Source of the DNA: Gentiana macrophylla
Lineage: Eukaryota; Streptophyta; Magnoliopsida; Gentianales; Gentianaceae
DNA length: 64,000 bases
Direction: 5' to 3'
Assembly: GCA_026214975.1 (NCBI GenBank)
Contig: CM047808.1
Span: 61,282,583-61,346,582 of the forward strand
A model generated the notes under the pieces. It made no database searches. It saw only the letters and a list, made by a program, of their open reading frames with translations, and was not told the DNA's origin. The translations under genes and the position numbers were made by a program. This document shows, in pieces, positions 1 to 10,437 of this stretch (the stretch's first letter is position 1; every line of letters starts with the position of its first letter).

Positions 1-1549
1 TAGGTCGATGGGGTAGATAGGTCGATGGGACTGTCCGGAACTCCGCCAAGATCAAGACTGAAGGCTGAGGGTTCAAACTCAGTTAATGAAGGCTAAGGGA
101 TCAAACTTAGTAGTTAAAGTCAAGGATATGGAATCAGAATTTAGGCAAGTCTGTGATGACCTAAACTGATTACATATGCCTTGTGTAGAAGGTCTAAGTT
201 CCACAAGTTGGATGATGTTTGGAACTTGGTTATATTTAAAATGATGTAATCTAACTTCACAAATAAAAGTTAGATAAAAGTAATCAGCTGCATTATATTT
301 TACAGACAAAATAATGATGTTCAAGAGATCGATTGGTATTACAAACCAGATCGATGAACTCACTTGATATATACCTCGATTAACTCAAGATTATTGGAAG
401 ATTACATGGATAAGAACAGCCAACTACCTCTGACTTATCAAGCAAATCAAAGGCTGAGATTAAAAAGACGTTGGGATGATCCTTATTTTTATCCATTGGA
501 TACAAGTCAAAGGGTGGATGATCGCCTTTGTCAAAAAAGTAGTCCCGACGATTGTCGATCCCCATAAATAGTGACAGAATGCGGTCTGCGCTTGGGACAA
601 ATACAAGGAACGGTCACATTTGAATTTCAAATTCAAGTCACATGCATTCCTACATATAAATAGAGGACTTTCAACTCAGAAACATGATGATGAATTTTGG
701 GATAAACTTTAAGTAACAATACTGAAATAAAAACACCTGTTGAACTTATCGAGCTTAAGGTCAGCGATCTAGTTATTTTCTTCAAGTGCATTCTCAGTGT
801 TCAAGCCGCATCAAGCATACACACTTGAAGACCGCAAGCCGCTGATTACATCATCCTAATCAAGCTGCAGCCGCCAATCGAATCATTTATTTGATTCATT
901 CTTTATTTTATAAAGAACCTCGCCAAGACAAAGAAGCATCCATTAGTGTGAAAGAAAGCTGTTGGTTTGTGGTGGAGGCGGTGAAGAGGAAATCCTACCC
1001 TTCAAGGACCAGTGGAAGACTCAGGAGCAAACAATCCTACCTGCTCCCGCCAGCCAGTGAAGCCATAGTTATTGGTGAAGGACAAGCAACCTAGGATTCT
1101 TTGTAACAGAGATAACTCAAAGATCACTAGTGAATTTCCTCCAACATCACAGAGAAGAGTGGACTGACAGATTACATCACCTGGAACCACTATAAAATCT
1201 CTCTACTTACTTCTATGCATTTACTTTACGCACTTAGTCATTATCCATATCAACTCTTGAATCTAGCAAATCAAATCACACACATACACTACCGAGTATC
1301 TAATACTTAGTAACATATTTAACAACAAGTAACAAGGCTTAATTTTGATATTATTCCATTGCACAAATTCAAAGAATCGAATCACGATGAACTCATCATT
1401 TATCGGCCAGACTTATCGAGGTCTCAACAGAGACCATCAAGTATCAAGCAGTCGCTAAAGTTGCAGAATTTGTTAACTCCAAAGTTTTAAGTGTTAAGTT
1501 TATTCACCCCCCCTCTAAACTTAACTAAAGCCTTTTCAAGGGACCAACA
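1..1549 (+). mobile_element. Ty1/copia LTR, left end outside window (family of element C)
   Basis: This stretch aligns by eye over most of its length with the 5' LTR of element C at 28218-29835: the same phrases recur in the same order, including a block around 1130-1190 that matches 29430-29505. It ends in CCAACA at 1549, the same terminus as the LTR of C. A TATA-like TATAAATA lies at 655-662, matching 29008-29015 in C. No PBS follows; the next bases resume a minus-strand gypsy RT, so this is a solo LTR or the 3' LTR of an element lying to the left. Short ORFs at 364-567 and 891-1094 are by-products of LTR sequence, not genes. Confidence 0.85.
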
Positions 1550-1554
1550 CAACT

Positions 1555-1774
1555 AATTAAACAGGTAATCAATCCTTGCTAAAGGATACTTATTCTTGAT
1601 GGTAAGGTTATTTAAAGCTCGATAGTCTATACACATCCTCATGTTACCATCTTTCTTCTTAACAACCAAGACTGGGCTCCCCAGGGTGAGGTACTAGGCT
1701 GAATTATATTCCTCTCGAGCATATCCTGAACTTGAGCTTTCAACTCCTTCAACTCGGCCGGTGTCATCCTATAG
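1555..1774 (-). pseudogene. Ty3/gypsy reverse transcriptase, 5' part (fragment left of insertion N1)
   Basis: Read on the minus strand, this encodes the start of a gypsy RT: RMTPAELKELKAQVQDML, then the SPWGAP..VVKKKDG and [16 protein letters not shown] blocks typical of plant Ty3/gypsy pol. One base is missing in the SPWGAPV codons, so the frame is broken. The fragment stops at 1774, where the copia derivative N1 is inserted, and resumes at 8599 in the same frame and order. Deleting N1 plus one TSD copy gives the uninterrupted family motif APYRMTPAEL. On its other side the fragment abuts the copia LTR ending at 1549. RT copies the element RNA to DNA in virus-like particles; this copy is dead. 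Confidence 0.9.
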
Positions 1775-3501
1775 TGTTGGTCCCTTGGAAAGGCTAACAC
1801 AAGTTTAGAGGGGGGGGGGTGAATAAACTTGTCACCAAAAACTAATCCTAAGCTGGAAAAGTCCCAGGAACTGAGTTTCTATGAAACTTAAACTGATCTT
1901 CAGTTTTGTTCCTGTCCCTTTAACTTGTGCGGAGTTCAGTTGGCTCAACTGAATATAAGTTATTACTAACTTATATTTAGTCTCGTTAACTGGCAGCGGA
2001 TAAAACTAGCCTTTAGTGCAATAGATGTGTAAATAGAAAACTAGACCTTCTATGTATCAGTTTTGTCTTTGTCTCGTGTTTGCTGAGAGATAATGCAATA
2101 AATAAAACAAACACAGATGCATAAAGTAAATCAACACATGATTTGTTTTTGGAAGTTCCGGTGGTGTAATCCCGTCGCCTCCCCTCTCTCCTGTGGCGTA
2201 GGAGGTATCACTAGAATAATGAGATAACCGTTACAAAATCATAGCACTATGATAGTCCTTCACGACACCCTAGTTTCACTGTCAACACAAAATAAAGAAA
2301 GGTGAGATTGCTCCCTTCATTCTGCACACTGATCCTTTGGAGATGGAATTGCTCCTTCACCAGCTCACCTCTTACATACACAGTCCGCAGACTGCACCAA
2401 CTGCTTTAGCAACACCGTATGAGAAAAGCTTGAATTGCTTTTCTCAAACTATGCACAGCCAACCCTTTTTCACAAAGGTTAGGTTTAGAATTAATCAAAG
2501 ATTAATTCAGTGAGCTGTCTGATTCTTCTGGATCTGACTTTGTAGCTCCAAGATGCCTTCTTTCCCCCTTAATGGGTTACTAGATCTTTCTTTGAAGTTT
2601 TCAAGGCAATGTCGTTGGCTTCCCCTTTTTCTGGATATATAATCTGATTTTATAGATCTGGATTTGGATATTTGAATATATGCTTGTAAAGCTCTTTTTC
2701 TGATCCTCCTCTCATATTTTTCTTGAGTGATTCTCTTGTGTATTTATAGGGGTGATGTGACGGTTACTAGATCTTGTAGCCGTTACACTTGTCATTTAGC
2801 CAACGTTCATATGTACGATCTTTTGTCGTATTGATAGTTTAAATTCAATCAAGGCCTTAACTCAGTTTTCTACTCTTCTTCAAAACTGAGTACCTTGTTT
2901 ACTTAATATCTGACTTTAATTGGCTAATTCAGAGTACACAATTCAATTTCTTCTTTTCCAGGTAGCTGATAATCTTTGTCCTTAAGATAATTCAGTTTTA
3001 CATGATCTATAACTCGCTTTGTGTCACCACAGACTTGCACGAATCCCGATTTATAGTCACGACTTAATCGACTTCTAACCGAGTTTGCCACCTCGCTTCT
3101 TCAATCCTTAACAACCGAGTCTGTGTCCTCGCTTCTTGAGCTCTTCTAGATAAGCCAACTGAGTCTGTGTCCCTCATCGAACTTATGTTCTTCGCTTTTA
3201 TCATAACGAGTTTGAATCCTCGCTTCTTCAAGTGCATACACGCTTTTTTGCTATAACTCGCTTTTCTTGTTGTGACCAAAATTGTTACTTTAGTTCCTAT
3301 TCTATTACAATGCTTGTCTGAAACAACCTATACAAAGTTCAGACTCTAGATAGAACTTATACATTTATTTCTAGACCATTTCTTGCTTCTTCTTTTATTA
3401 TGCACTATAACAGTTAGTTACGACTTCATCATCATGGGTTGTAAGTGATTTGTCTAATTTCGTGACGAATCATCCTCAAAACATAAATAATATTTCCAAC
3501 A
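1775..3501 (-). repeat. 3' LTR of N1
   Basis: 1727 bp; minus-strand ends are TGTTGG (at 3501) and CCAACA (at 1775). It matches the 5' LTR 6862-8598 nearly throughout. A TATA box reads CTATAAATA on the minus strand (2741-2748). A run of G at 1808-1817 is part of the LTR terminus. Compared with the 5' LTR it is strikingly altered at 3010-3290, where CAG/CTG-containing words have become CGC/CG-containing words. Confidence 0.9.
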
Positions 3502-3516
3502 ATTTCCCCCTTTTTG
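3502..3516 (-). other. Polypurine tract of N1
   Basis: The minus strand reads CAAAAAGGGGGAAAT directly before the LTR start TGTTGG. It is the plus-strand primer site for reverse transcription. Elements D and E have near-identical tracts (43814-43828, 57192-57206), which ties the three together. Confidence 0.85.
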
Positions 3517-3610
3517 ATGATGTATAATAACCCTCCCTAAACGCAATAATTAGAGAATAGTGCAAGAAATCATATCAAAACAAGATAGCAAACTAGAACA
3601 TCCAAGTTCA

Positions 3611-3841
3611 TTACAAACTGAGTTCAAAATTGAATATATTACATCTTTTCATTTTCCAAAGCCAACATTTTTCACCAACAAATATACTCCTTTTTGTCTC
3701 TAAAGATCTTCTTGCTTTTCCTTCTTCTTCAGTTTCACCATCTCTAGGCTTGATTTCTAAATATTCATTTATCAAATGATTTGCTTCTTCATTGTTGCCA
3801 GCTTTAGATTTTGCCAATATCTCTTTGATTTCTTCACTCAT
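3611..3841 (-). pseudogene. C-terminal coiled-coil piece of ORF3 of N1
   Basis: A 76-codon minus-strand frame, rich in Glu and Lys (SEEIKEILAKS, KPRDGETEEEGKARR), predicted helical. It lies between the main ORF3 frames and the PPT, in the position where E (57310-58196) and D (43958-44546) also encode charged coiled-coil protein. It is probably the end of the same ancestral ORF, separated from 3968 by a frameshift or stop. Function unknown. Confidence 0.5.
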
Positions 3842-3967
3842 TACCTTTTCTTCTTCTTCTGAGATAAGATTAAGTTTTTCTTTTTCCTCTTTCTTTCTCG
3901 ATTTCTTTTGCTTTCCCCTTTGTTTGTGTCTTCTTATCTCGCCAACTTCTCAAGAGATTTGACACAG

Positions 3968-4633
3968 TTACAAGCTTCTTTCGATACTCAACACCGCTTT
4001 AATCATGGCTTCCTCATCATCCTCAGTTCTTGTTTCTTTAAAGTCTCCTTCTGCAATCAGCTCTTCAAACAGACTATTAACTGCTTCTTCATCAAGTTGA
4101 GTAGTTAGTAGATCAGCATCTACTTGTTTGTCTTGATCTTCCATCAGTTGTCTGGCATAATCCTCTTCAGCTTTAGCTGCATCCTCTCTTACAGCTTCAT
4201 CACCTACAGCTTCATCTTCCCCCTTGTTTGAAGATAAGCGAAAGCAATCTTCAAATAACTTACGTAGGGTGATGATGTTTGAGTATTTGTTCAAACCTGA
4301 ATAATGTATTCTTCCAATTAATTCATGTAGGTTGAACAGTTTCTCCTGTAAATTCTGTATTAAACATTCAATGAAATCCTTCAAATTTTCAATTTTTTCT
4401 GCTTCAGTTTCTTGAGCCAGAGGTTCTTCAATTTCTGATTTGGATGTGGGTGCCTCATGAGCCTGGGATGAGATGCTGGCCTCAGGATAATAAAAATGAA
4501 CATCGAGGCTGTCGCCATTTTCATACTCACCAACTGACAGCACTCGCATCTTCCACGGCTTCTCTTTTCTCTTCAGTGTATTCCCCATACATGGTAGTGG
4601 GAAATTCACTTCCTTTAGATTCTTCATCGCCAC
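3968..4633 (-). CDS. ORF3 of N1, second frame: acidic protein of unknown function
   Basis: 221 codons on the minus strand, overlapping the end of the 4624-5610 frame by 10 bases; the two are probably one ancestral gene broken by a frameshift. The product is strongly acidic with repeated E/D-rich runs (EDEAVGDEAVREDAAKAEED) and a helical, leucine-containing stretch around residues 80-125 (IECLIQNLQEKLFNLHELIG) that could form a coiled coil. No transmembrane segment or zinc finger is visible, which argues against an envelope protein. A programmed shift at the 10-base overlap cannot be excluded. I do not recognise a named domain. Confidence 0.55.
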   Translation of the reverse strand: MAMKNLKEVNFPLPCMGNTLKRKEKPWKMRVLSVGEYENGDSLDVHFYYPEASISSQAHEAPTSKSEIEEPLAQETEAEKIENLKDFIECLIQNLQEKLFNLHELIGRIHYSGLNKYSNIITLRKLFEDCFRLSSNKGEDEAVGDEAVREDAAKAEEDYARQLMEDQDKQVDADLLTTQLDEEAVNSLFEELIAEGDFKETRTEDDEEAMIKAVLSIERSL

Positions 4634-5610
4634 TTTCTTCTTGATTCTTCAATCTCTCTTTCAGTTTCTTCTTCCATTTCTACATCATCTTCAGTTTCAT
4701 CTGTCTTGCTTCCTTCGTTTTCTTCACTTCCTTCTGATTCTTCATTAGTTTCAACATCACTTTCATCATCAATATTAATTGCTACTTCAGGTTTGGTTTC
4801 CTTCGTCTGAAGCCTGTTCCACAACCTTTTCTGTCTTCTTATAGTTCTATCAACCAGTTTTATGATCTCGCTTGAACTGGAGTCAGAAACTTCACTTTCT
4901 TCCTCGATGAATTTCCTTTTCCCAGCTTTGGTAGACATAGATTCTTGTTTGACTATGGTTGGAGTTGATTTGGAGATAGAGTGGTGATCTAGTATTCTTT
5001 GGACTAGATAGGGAAATCCCTTTTTCAGTAAAAATGATTCTCCAACATCTTTTCTTTCTTTGACTCTTTCCTTCTCGTCTAAAATTTGCTTTATCAATTG
5101 GTTGAGAACAAATTTATTCCAATCCAGTCTTTTCTCAAACCAAATAGCATAAATCATCTTCATTTTATCGGTTGAGAGTGTGTTGAAATTTCGAACGTGA
5201 CCAATAACGTTTCTGGTAAGAAGTATTGTCAAGGCTGCGAATTCTCTCTTTTGTTGATAGATGGAGCCAATGAAGTTCTTCTCCTTCTTGTTGATTGCAG
5301 TGACATTCCAAAGTTTGCACTTTTCTTCATTTCCGAATGTGAAAGATGAAGAGCCTCCAATTATATCTAAACGGAACACCAGGGAAAGCAACTGTTCATC
5401 AACGGTGAAGCTTTTATCTTGAACAGTCATTTTGAAGCTTTTTCCATTGTTGATGGTTTCGGCATTTCTGTAGAAATCTCTGATGCCATCTGGACACAAA
5501 GTAGTGACCTTTGTATCAATCAAATTTTCCATTCCTTGAATCTTTTTGATCTTCTTTGAAATTTGGATTGAAAGAGTGGAGTTTGAGAATTTTTGACAGA
5601 AGTTGTCCAA
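4624..5610 (-). CDS. ORF3 of N1, main frame: conserved post-pol protein of copia elements
   Basis: 328 codons on the minus strand. The natural start is probably the ATG at 5649, in frame but followed three codons later by TAA, so this copy may be silent or start internally. The N-terminal two thirds is globular. Around residues 165-185 lies RLDWNKFVLNQLIKQI, matched at the same place by C (KFDWAGFLVQYMKKII), D (SFDWSQIFFNRLKGQI) and E (a stop replacing W). The C-terminal third is acidic and low-complexity with a Lys/Arg-rich patch (RRQKRLWNR). No RT, IN, protease or membrane segment is present. In C and E the homologous gene lies between pol and the 3' LTR, so in N1 it was kept when pol was lost. 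Function unknown. Confidence 0.65.
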   Translation of the reverse strand: MDNFCQKFSNSTLSIQISKKIKKIQGMENLIDTKVTTLCPDGIRDFYRNAETINNGKSFKMTVQDKSFTVDEQLLSLVFRLDIIGGSSSFTFGNEEKCKLWNVTAINKKEKNFIGSIYQQKREFAALTILLTRNVIGHVRNFNTLSTDKMKMIYAIWFEKRLDWNKFVLNQLIKQILDEKERVKERKDVGESFLLKKGFPYLVQRILDHHSISKSTPTIVKQESMSTKAGKRKFIEEESEVSDSSSSEIIKLVDRTIRRQKRLWNRLQTKETKPEVAINIDDESDVETNEESEGSEENEGSKTDETEDDVEMEEETEREIEESRRKWR

Positions 5611-5723
5611 GCTGGTGCTGATTCCATCGTCAATGTTTTATCGCTCCATTGATTTTTGAGTTAAGAATGCTTGAATGCTTGATTTTGGGTGAGCAGGATT
5701 TTGTCAAGATTTTGCAATCGTTT

Positions 5724-6107
5724 TCAAATGAGAGTCGTGTCACAATCAATGAGATTATGTAGGGATGTACATCTACTTTTTCTCCCAGATTGACAAGTGG
5801 CTTGAGTGATTTGCCATGTCACCCAAACGTCGATGGTAGCCGGAAAGTTTTTACTTCTTTTGACCAATTTGTCCTTCATCGCCCTTTGCCTTCTCGCCTT
5901 CAAATATACATCGCTTTTCGAGGATTTTGCAAAGTGAATCGACTTTTCCTGCAAAAGCAGCTTTAAGTTTTCTTTGGTACCCATACCTTTTTGGGTCCGT
6001 TGAGTTAGGTAATCTGAAATATTACTTTCGCTTTCTTTGTTGAGAGAATTAAACCTTCTCAACTCTTTTCTGGATAAACCATTACGCTCAATCTTAGTTG
6101 ATTTCAC
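5724..6107 (-). pseudogene. Basic reading frame, probably gag C-terminal/spacer remnant of N1
   Basis: 127 codons on the minus strand, rich in Lys, Arg and Ser (SRKELRRFNSLNKESE, KARRQRAMKDKLVKRSK). It follows the gag-like frame 6195-6668 after one stop. In C (31560-31757) and E (63719-63904) a similar Lys-rich stretch lies between the gag zinc knuckles and the protease. I read it as the end of gag joined to sequence left by the pol deletion. No catalytic motif is present. Confidence 0.45.
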
Positions 6108-6194
6108 AAGGATTCTTTTAGATTTAACATTTTTAGTTGCCTTGTGTAATCCACTAAATCTTCCAGTATCTTGATTTCTAGAGTTTATACTTTT

Positions 6195-6749
6195 TTAAGT
6201 CTCAAGACTGGGTAGGGGTGTGGGATTATCATTGCTTTTGTCAAATTTACTGAGCATTAATCTTTCAGCTAGATTTGACACCTCAGTTTCAAGAAACTCA
6301 TTCCAATCTTTTGCTTTGTCAAGTTCTCTGTCTTTTAATTTTAGTTCGAACCTAAGTTTTTCAGTTAACTTGACAAGGTCAGAGTTTTTCAGACTGAGTT
6401 CAGCAAATGATAACTGATTTGATGAATGTACCTTTCCTTGATGATTTGATGCAGTTTTAGGATTCGAATGTACACTCTTTTGTTGCTGTGATGAATCTTC
6501 AATATCAACAACCACTTGTAACTCCTTTCCTTCTTCTTTTGAGAGGTCTCTTAGTGATGGAAATCCTCTGGATTTGTTAATATGAATATTGAAGTTTGTA
6601 TCCACATCATCACTGAGTTGAGGTTCTGAATATGTATATAAATCTGTCGCACTGAACCTTTCGATCATTTGATCCTAAAAATCAGATATATTTTGCAAGC
6701 AATTAGTCAGGGGGTGAATAAGCCAACTTCTAGCTCTAGATGTAGACAT
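6195..6749 (-). pseudogene. gag-like frame of N1 (C-terminal coiled-coil part)
   Basis: Downstream of the PBS, an ATG at 6749 opens a short frame (MSTSRARSWLIHPL) ending near 6675; a second frame of 157 codons runs 6668-6195. Its second half (LTEKLRFELKLKDRELDKAK) is a charged coiled coil, like the region after the gag zinc knuckles in C (31190-31310). The N-terminal gag domain and the zinc knuckles are missing. N1 thus makes no complete capsid protein and would rely on one supplied in trans. Confidence 0.5.
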
Positions 6750-6844
6750 TGAAACCGAGTGAGCGTCGATACAAGGAGGGTCTTCAACAACTGGTTTAAG
6801 AAGGTATTCTTCAAAACAGTAATGGATCTCTTCAAAATAGAAGC

Positions 6845-6859
6845 TCCGCTCCGATACCA
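6845..6859 (-). other. Primer-binding site of N1
   Basis: The minus strand reads TGGTATCGGAGC two bases after the LTR end CCAACA. It resembles the plant initiator-Met tRNA 3'-end complement (TGGTATCAGAGC) with one change. Element C has the same variant (29838-29850). Confidence 0.9.
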
Positions 6860-6861
6860 AT

Positions 6862-8598
6862 TGTTGGTCCCTTGGAAAGGCTAACACAAGTTTAGAGGGG
6901 GGGGGGGTGAATAAACTTGTCACCAAAAACTAATCCTGAGCTGGAAAAGTCCCAGGAACTGAGTTTCTCTGAAACTTAAACTGATCTTCAGTTTTGTTCC
7001 TGTCCCTTTAACTTGTGCGGAGTTCAGTTAGCTCAACTGAATATAAGTTATTACTAACTTATATTTAGTCTCGTTAACTGGCAGCGGATAAAACTAACCT
7101 TTAGTGCAATAGATGTGTAAATAGAAAACTAGACCTTCTATGTATCAGTTTTGTGTTGTCTCGATTAATACAGTGTTTCTGAGAGATAATGCAATAAATA
7201 AAACAAACACAGATGCATAAAGTAAATCAACACATGATTTGTTTATGGAAGTTCCGGGTGGTGTATTCCCGTACGTCTCCCCTTCTCCGGTGGCGTAGGA
7301 GGTATCACTAGAATAATGAGATAACCGTTACAAAATCCTAGCACTATGACAGTCCTTCACGACACCCTAGTTTCACTGTCTACACAAAATGAAGAAAGGT
7401 GAGATTGCTCCCTTCATTCTGCACACTGATCCTTTGGAGATGGAATTGCTCCTTCACCAACTCACCACTTACATACACAGTCCGCAGACTGCACCAACTG
7501 CTGTAGCAACACCGTATGAGAAAAGGTTGAATTACTTTTCTCAAACTATGCACAACCAACCCTTTTTCACAAAGGTTAGGTTTAGAATTAATCAAAGATT
7601 AATTCAGTGAGCTGTCTGATTCTTCTGGATCTGACTTTGTAGCTCCAAGAAGCCTTCTTTCCCCCTTAATGGGTTACTGGATCTTTCTTTGAAGTTTTCA
7701 AGGCAATTTCGTTGGCTTCCTCTTTTTCTGGATATATAATCTGATTTTATAGATCTGGATTTGGATATTTGAATATATGCTTGTAAAGCTCTTTTTCTGA
7801 TCCTCCTCTCATATTTTTCTTGAGTGATTCTCTTGTGTATTTATAGGGGTGATGTGACGGTTACTAGCTCTTGTAGCCGTTACACTTGTCATTTAGCCAA
7901 CGTTCATATGTACGATCTTTTGTCGTATTGATAGTTTAAATTCAATCAAGGCCTTAACTCAGCTTTCTACTCTTCTTCAAAACTGAGTACCTTGTTTACT
8001 TAATATCTGACTTTAATTGGCTAAGTCAGAGTACACCATTCAGTTTCTTCTTTTCTAGGTAGCTGATAATCTTTGTCCTTAAGATAATTCAGTTTTACAT
8101 GATCTATAACTCAGTTTCAGGTCACCACAGACTTGCCTGAATCCTGATTTATAGTCACGACTTAATCAGCTTCTAACCGAGTTTGCCACCTCGCTTCTTC
8201 AATCCTCAACAATCGAGTCTGTGTCCTCGGTTCTTGATCTTCTAGATAAGCCAATCGAGTCTCAGGTCCTCAAATAACTTATGTTCTTCAGTTTTATCAT
8301 AACTGAGTTTGAATCATCAGTTCTTCAAGTGCATACACAGTTTTCTTGCTATAACTCAGTTTTCTTGTTGTGACTCAGCTGTTCGCCTAGTTCCTTTTCT
8401 ATTACAATGCTTGTCTGAAACAACCTATACAAAGTTCAGACTCTAGATAGAACTTATACATTTATTTCTAGACCATTTCTTGCTTCTTCTTTTATTATGC
8501 ACTATAACAGTTAGTTACGACTTCATCATCATGGGTTGTAAGTGATTTGTCTAATTTCGGGACGAATCATCATCAAAACATAAATAATATTTCCAACA
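6862..8598 (-). repeat. 5' LTR of N1
   Basis: 1737 bp, minus-strand ends TGTTGG (8598) and CCAACA (6862); TATA box CTATAAATA on the minus strand (7838-7845), so transcription would run leftward. It is followed at 8599 by the TSD TATAG and by gypsy pol sequence. The body is almost identical to the 3' LTR apart from clustered differences at CAG/CTG words. Confidence 0.9.
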
Positions 8599-9290
8599 TA
8601 TAGGGTGCCTTAGCAACTGGTGCCGCTCCTGGTACCAACTTGATCTCGACCTCTATCTCTCTATCCGGCATGTTTCCTGGTAACTATTCTGGAAACACTT
8701 CAGGGTATTCCTTTACCACAAGGGTTTCCTCTAACCTAGGCTTCACTTGTTCCACATCCACTCCGTACAACAAGTTGCCTTCACAACCTTTTGACAACCT
8801 CTTATCGCCTTAACTGCTGATATTATCAGATGTCGCTTCTTACTAGGTTTGTAGACATAACCTTGATAAGTCTGAGATGATTTCCTAAGTACCTCAAAGA
8901 TCACTCTCTTTTCTCTGCAATCCAGGTGAACATAATTCTCGGATAGCCAGTCTATTCAAAAAATTACATCAAAATCTGAAAAGTCCAGAACTGTAAAGTC
9001 ACTTTTGCATCCATATGGTCCTACTCGAACATTCACTTGAGGTATCCTCTTAGTTACCTTAGTTACCTTTCCTAGTGGTGTTGTTATCTCCAAGGTGTTT
9101 CATATGGTCTCTAAATGTAGATTCAATTATTTAGCTATCCTAGACCACACAAACATGCTAGACGCTCCTGTATCAAACAAAGGCATAACTGCTAAGTTTT
9201 CTAATATTATTGTACCTAAAATAAAATTATCTTCTGGCTCAGCATACTCAGCATCCATTGCGAAAACTCAAACCCTTTTGTCGGGTAGGT
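8599..9290 (-). pseudogene. Ty3/gypsy protease and protease-RT linker
   Basis: The minus strand encodes an aspartic protease: AVMPLFDTGASSMFVW with the catalytic DTGA at about 9160-9177, then FTVLDFSDFDVIF and IDWLS, the usual second block of plant gypsy proteases, ending in the linker KEYPEVFPE..LPG and IEVEIKLVPGAAPVAKAPY. Stops interrupt it (after WSRIAK, inside FDVIF.IDWL, after VFPE). It runs directly into the RT fragment on the other side of N1. The protease would cleave Gag-Pol; this copy cannot be translated through. Confidence 0.88.
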
Positions 9291-10338
9291 CTTAGCGAAA
9301 TGTCCCGAATCTTCATAGAGAAAACAACCGTTTAAATTAGCTCGACACTCACTGGCATGAACCCTATTGCACTTCGGGCACTGTGGTGCAGCGGTGGTAG
9401 GTGTAGCTGCTGAAGGTGCCATCGTATTCTTTTCATTCTGCTGCGGTTAGTCGTTATAGAACATAACCTTGAATCCTTCCTAATGTGTCACTTTCTCGTT
9501 ACTGCTCTCAATGGCATCAATCCTTGATTCAGTTGTGCCCAAAAGAAAACCGGCCGCTAACTGTGCCATCTCAGATTCAGGAACATTTATATTCCTGCAT
9601 GCCTTCTCAAAACTTCTTAACCAAGCTTTAGCCTTTGACGGCTCCAAATTCCCATGAAAGACTTGAACTCAGTTCCTCTTCAGCCTTGTGTGCCAATCCA
9701 CAGATGGTGCTTGCTCAAAAGCCAGTCTAACTGGTGAGGCTAGTTGGTATACTGAAGGATATTCAAAAGGTGCTTGTTGTTGGTAAGGCTGTTGTTGGTA
9801 TGGTGGTGGTTGAGGTTGCTAAGGAGTGATCACTTGATGTTCAGTCTGGTAGGGATTGTACATCTGGTGATGTTGCTGTGTATGATGAGGTTGGTGCAAA
9901 CCATAAGGTGGGTAACCGACGCCTTGCTGATGATCAAAACATGGTGAAGGTGGATAGTAGGTCGAGAGGTGTGACGTACTAGTGGAGGGTAAAAGTTCTG
10001 TTGCTGCTGATGGTGGAAAACTGGAGGATGGTAGACATTGGTCGGTGGGGGTGGAGTAACTGGTGGGATATCTCCTATCGCGGTGATGCGTATAGGTGCT
10101 TCCCTAGGTTCACGATACATGTAAGTATGCCTTGGTTGGGGTTGTGGTGTCGGGCTCCGTTGAGGTCGTTGAGTAGGGTTCTGACGAGATTGTGAAGTCT
10201 GACTTGCCTGAGGCCTAGGAGTGTGGGTTGGGTGAGGTGACGGATTATGACGTAAAAAACCACCTCCAACAACTTGTGTGACTACTCTCACGCTCCAGAG
10301 GTCTCTCCACCATGAGCTTTAGTCCTTGTGGTCACCAT
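9216..10338 (-). pseudogene. Ty3/gypsy gag with degraded zinc knuckle
   Basis: The likely start is ATG at 10338 (MVTTRTKAHGGETSGA then stop). A Pro/Gln-rich N-terminal region follows (about 9830-10290), then FHGNLEPSKAKAWLRSFEKA of the gag core near 9640-9700, and PQCPKCNRVHASECRANLNG with CFLYEDSGHFAKTYP near 9290-9400. The last is a CCHC knuckle in which the second and last Cys have become Tyr. The core is shorter than expected between GFLLGTTESR and the knuckle, suggesting an internal deletion. Proline-rich N terminus, Cys-rich pre-knuckle and single polyprotein order fit a chromovirus-like gypsy element; the lineage is inference. Confidence 0.75.
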
Positions 10339-10424
10339 CCTGATGATCAAAGAAAGACCAGAACGTTACTATAAGATCTAAAGAAGTCTTATCTTACAAG
10401 AAAGGAAGCCTAAGAGACGCTTCT

Positions 10425-10435
10425 CTCTGATACCA
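10425..10435 (-). other. Primer-binding site of the gypsy element
   Basis: The minus strand reads TGGTATCAGAG immediately downstream of an LTR end GGGGCGTTATA, the expected match to plant initiator-Met tRNA. It fixes the left limit of the 5' LTR at about 10438. Confidence 0.85.
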
Positions 10436-10437
10436 AC

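Larger units (their letters stand above)
1775..8598 (-). mobile_element. N1: nested copia-type LTR retrotransposon lacking pol
   Basis: Complete element on the minus strand: 5' LTR 6862-8598, PBS at about 6845-6859, internal region 3502-6861, PPT at 3502-3516 and 3' LTR 1775-3501. It is flanked by a perfect 5-bp TSD TATAG (1770-1774 and 8599-8603) and sits in the RT gene of a gypsy element. The internal region is only about 3.4 kb. It holds a gag C-terminal-like frame and two or three frames of the post-pol gene called ORF3 here, but no protease, integrase, RT or RNase H. It therefore needed enzymes from an autonomous relative such as element E, whose LTR ends (from TTGGTCC.TTGGAAAGG) are nearly the same. 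Confidence 0.9.

Noticed and set aside
3968..5610. ORF3 as an env-like glycoprotein gene
   Set aside because: No signal peptide, transmembrane segment or glycoprotein-like Cys pattern visible in any of the four copies.
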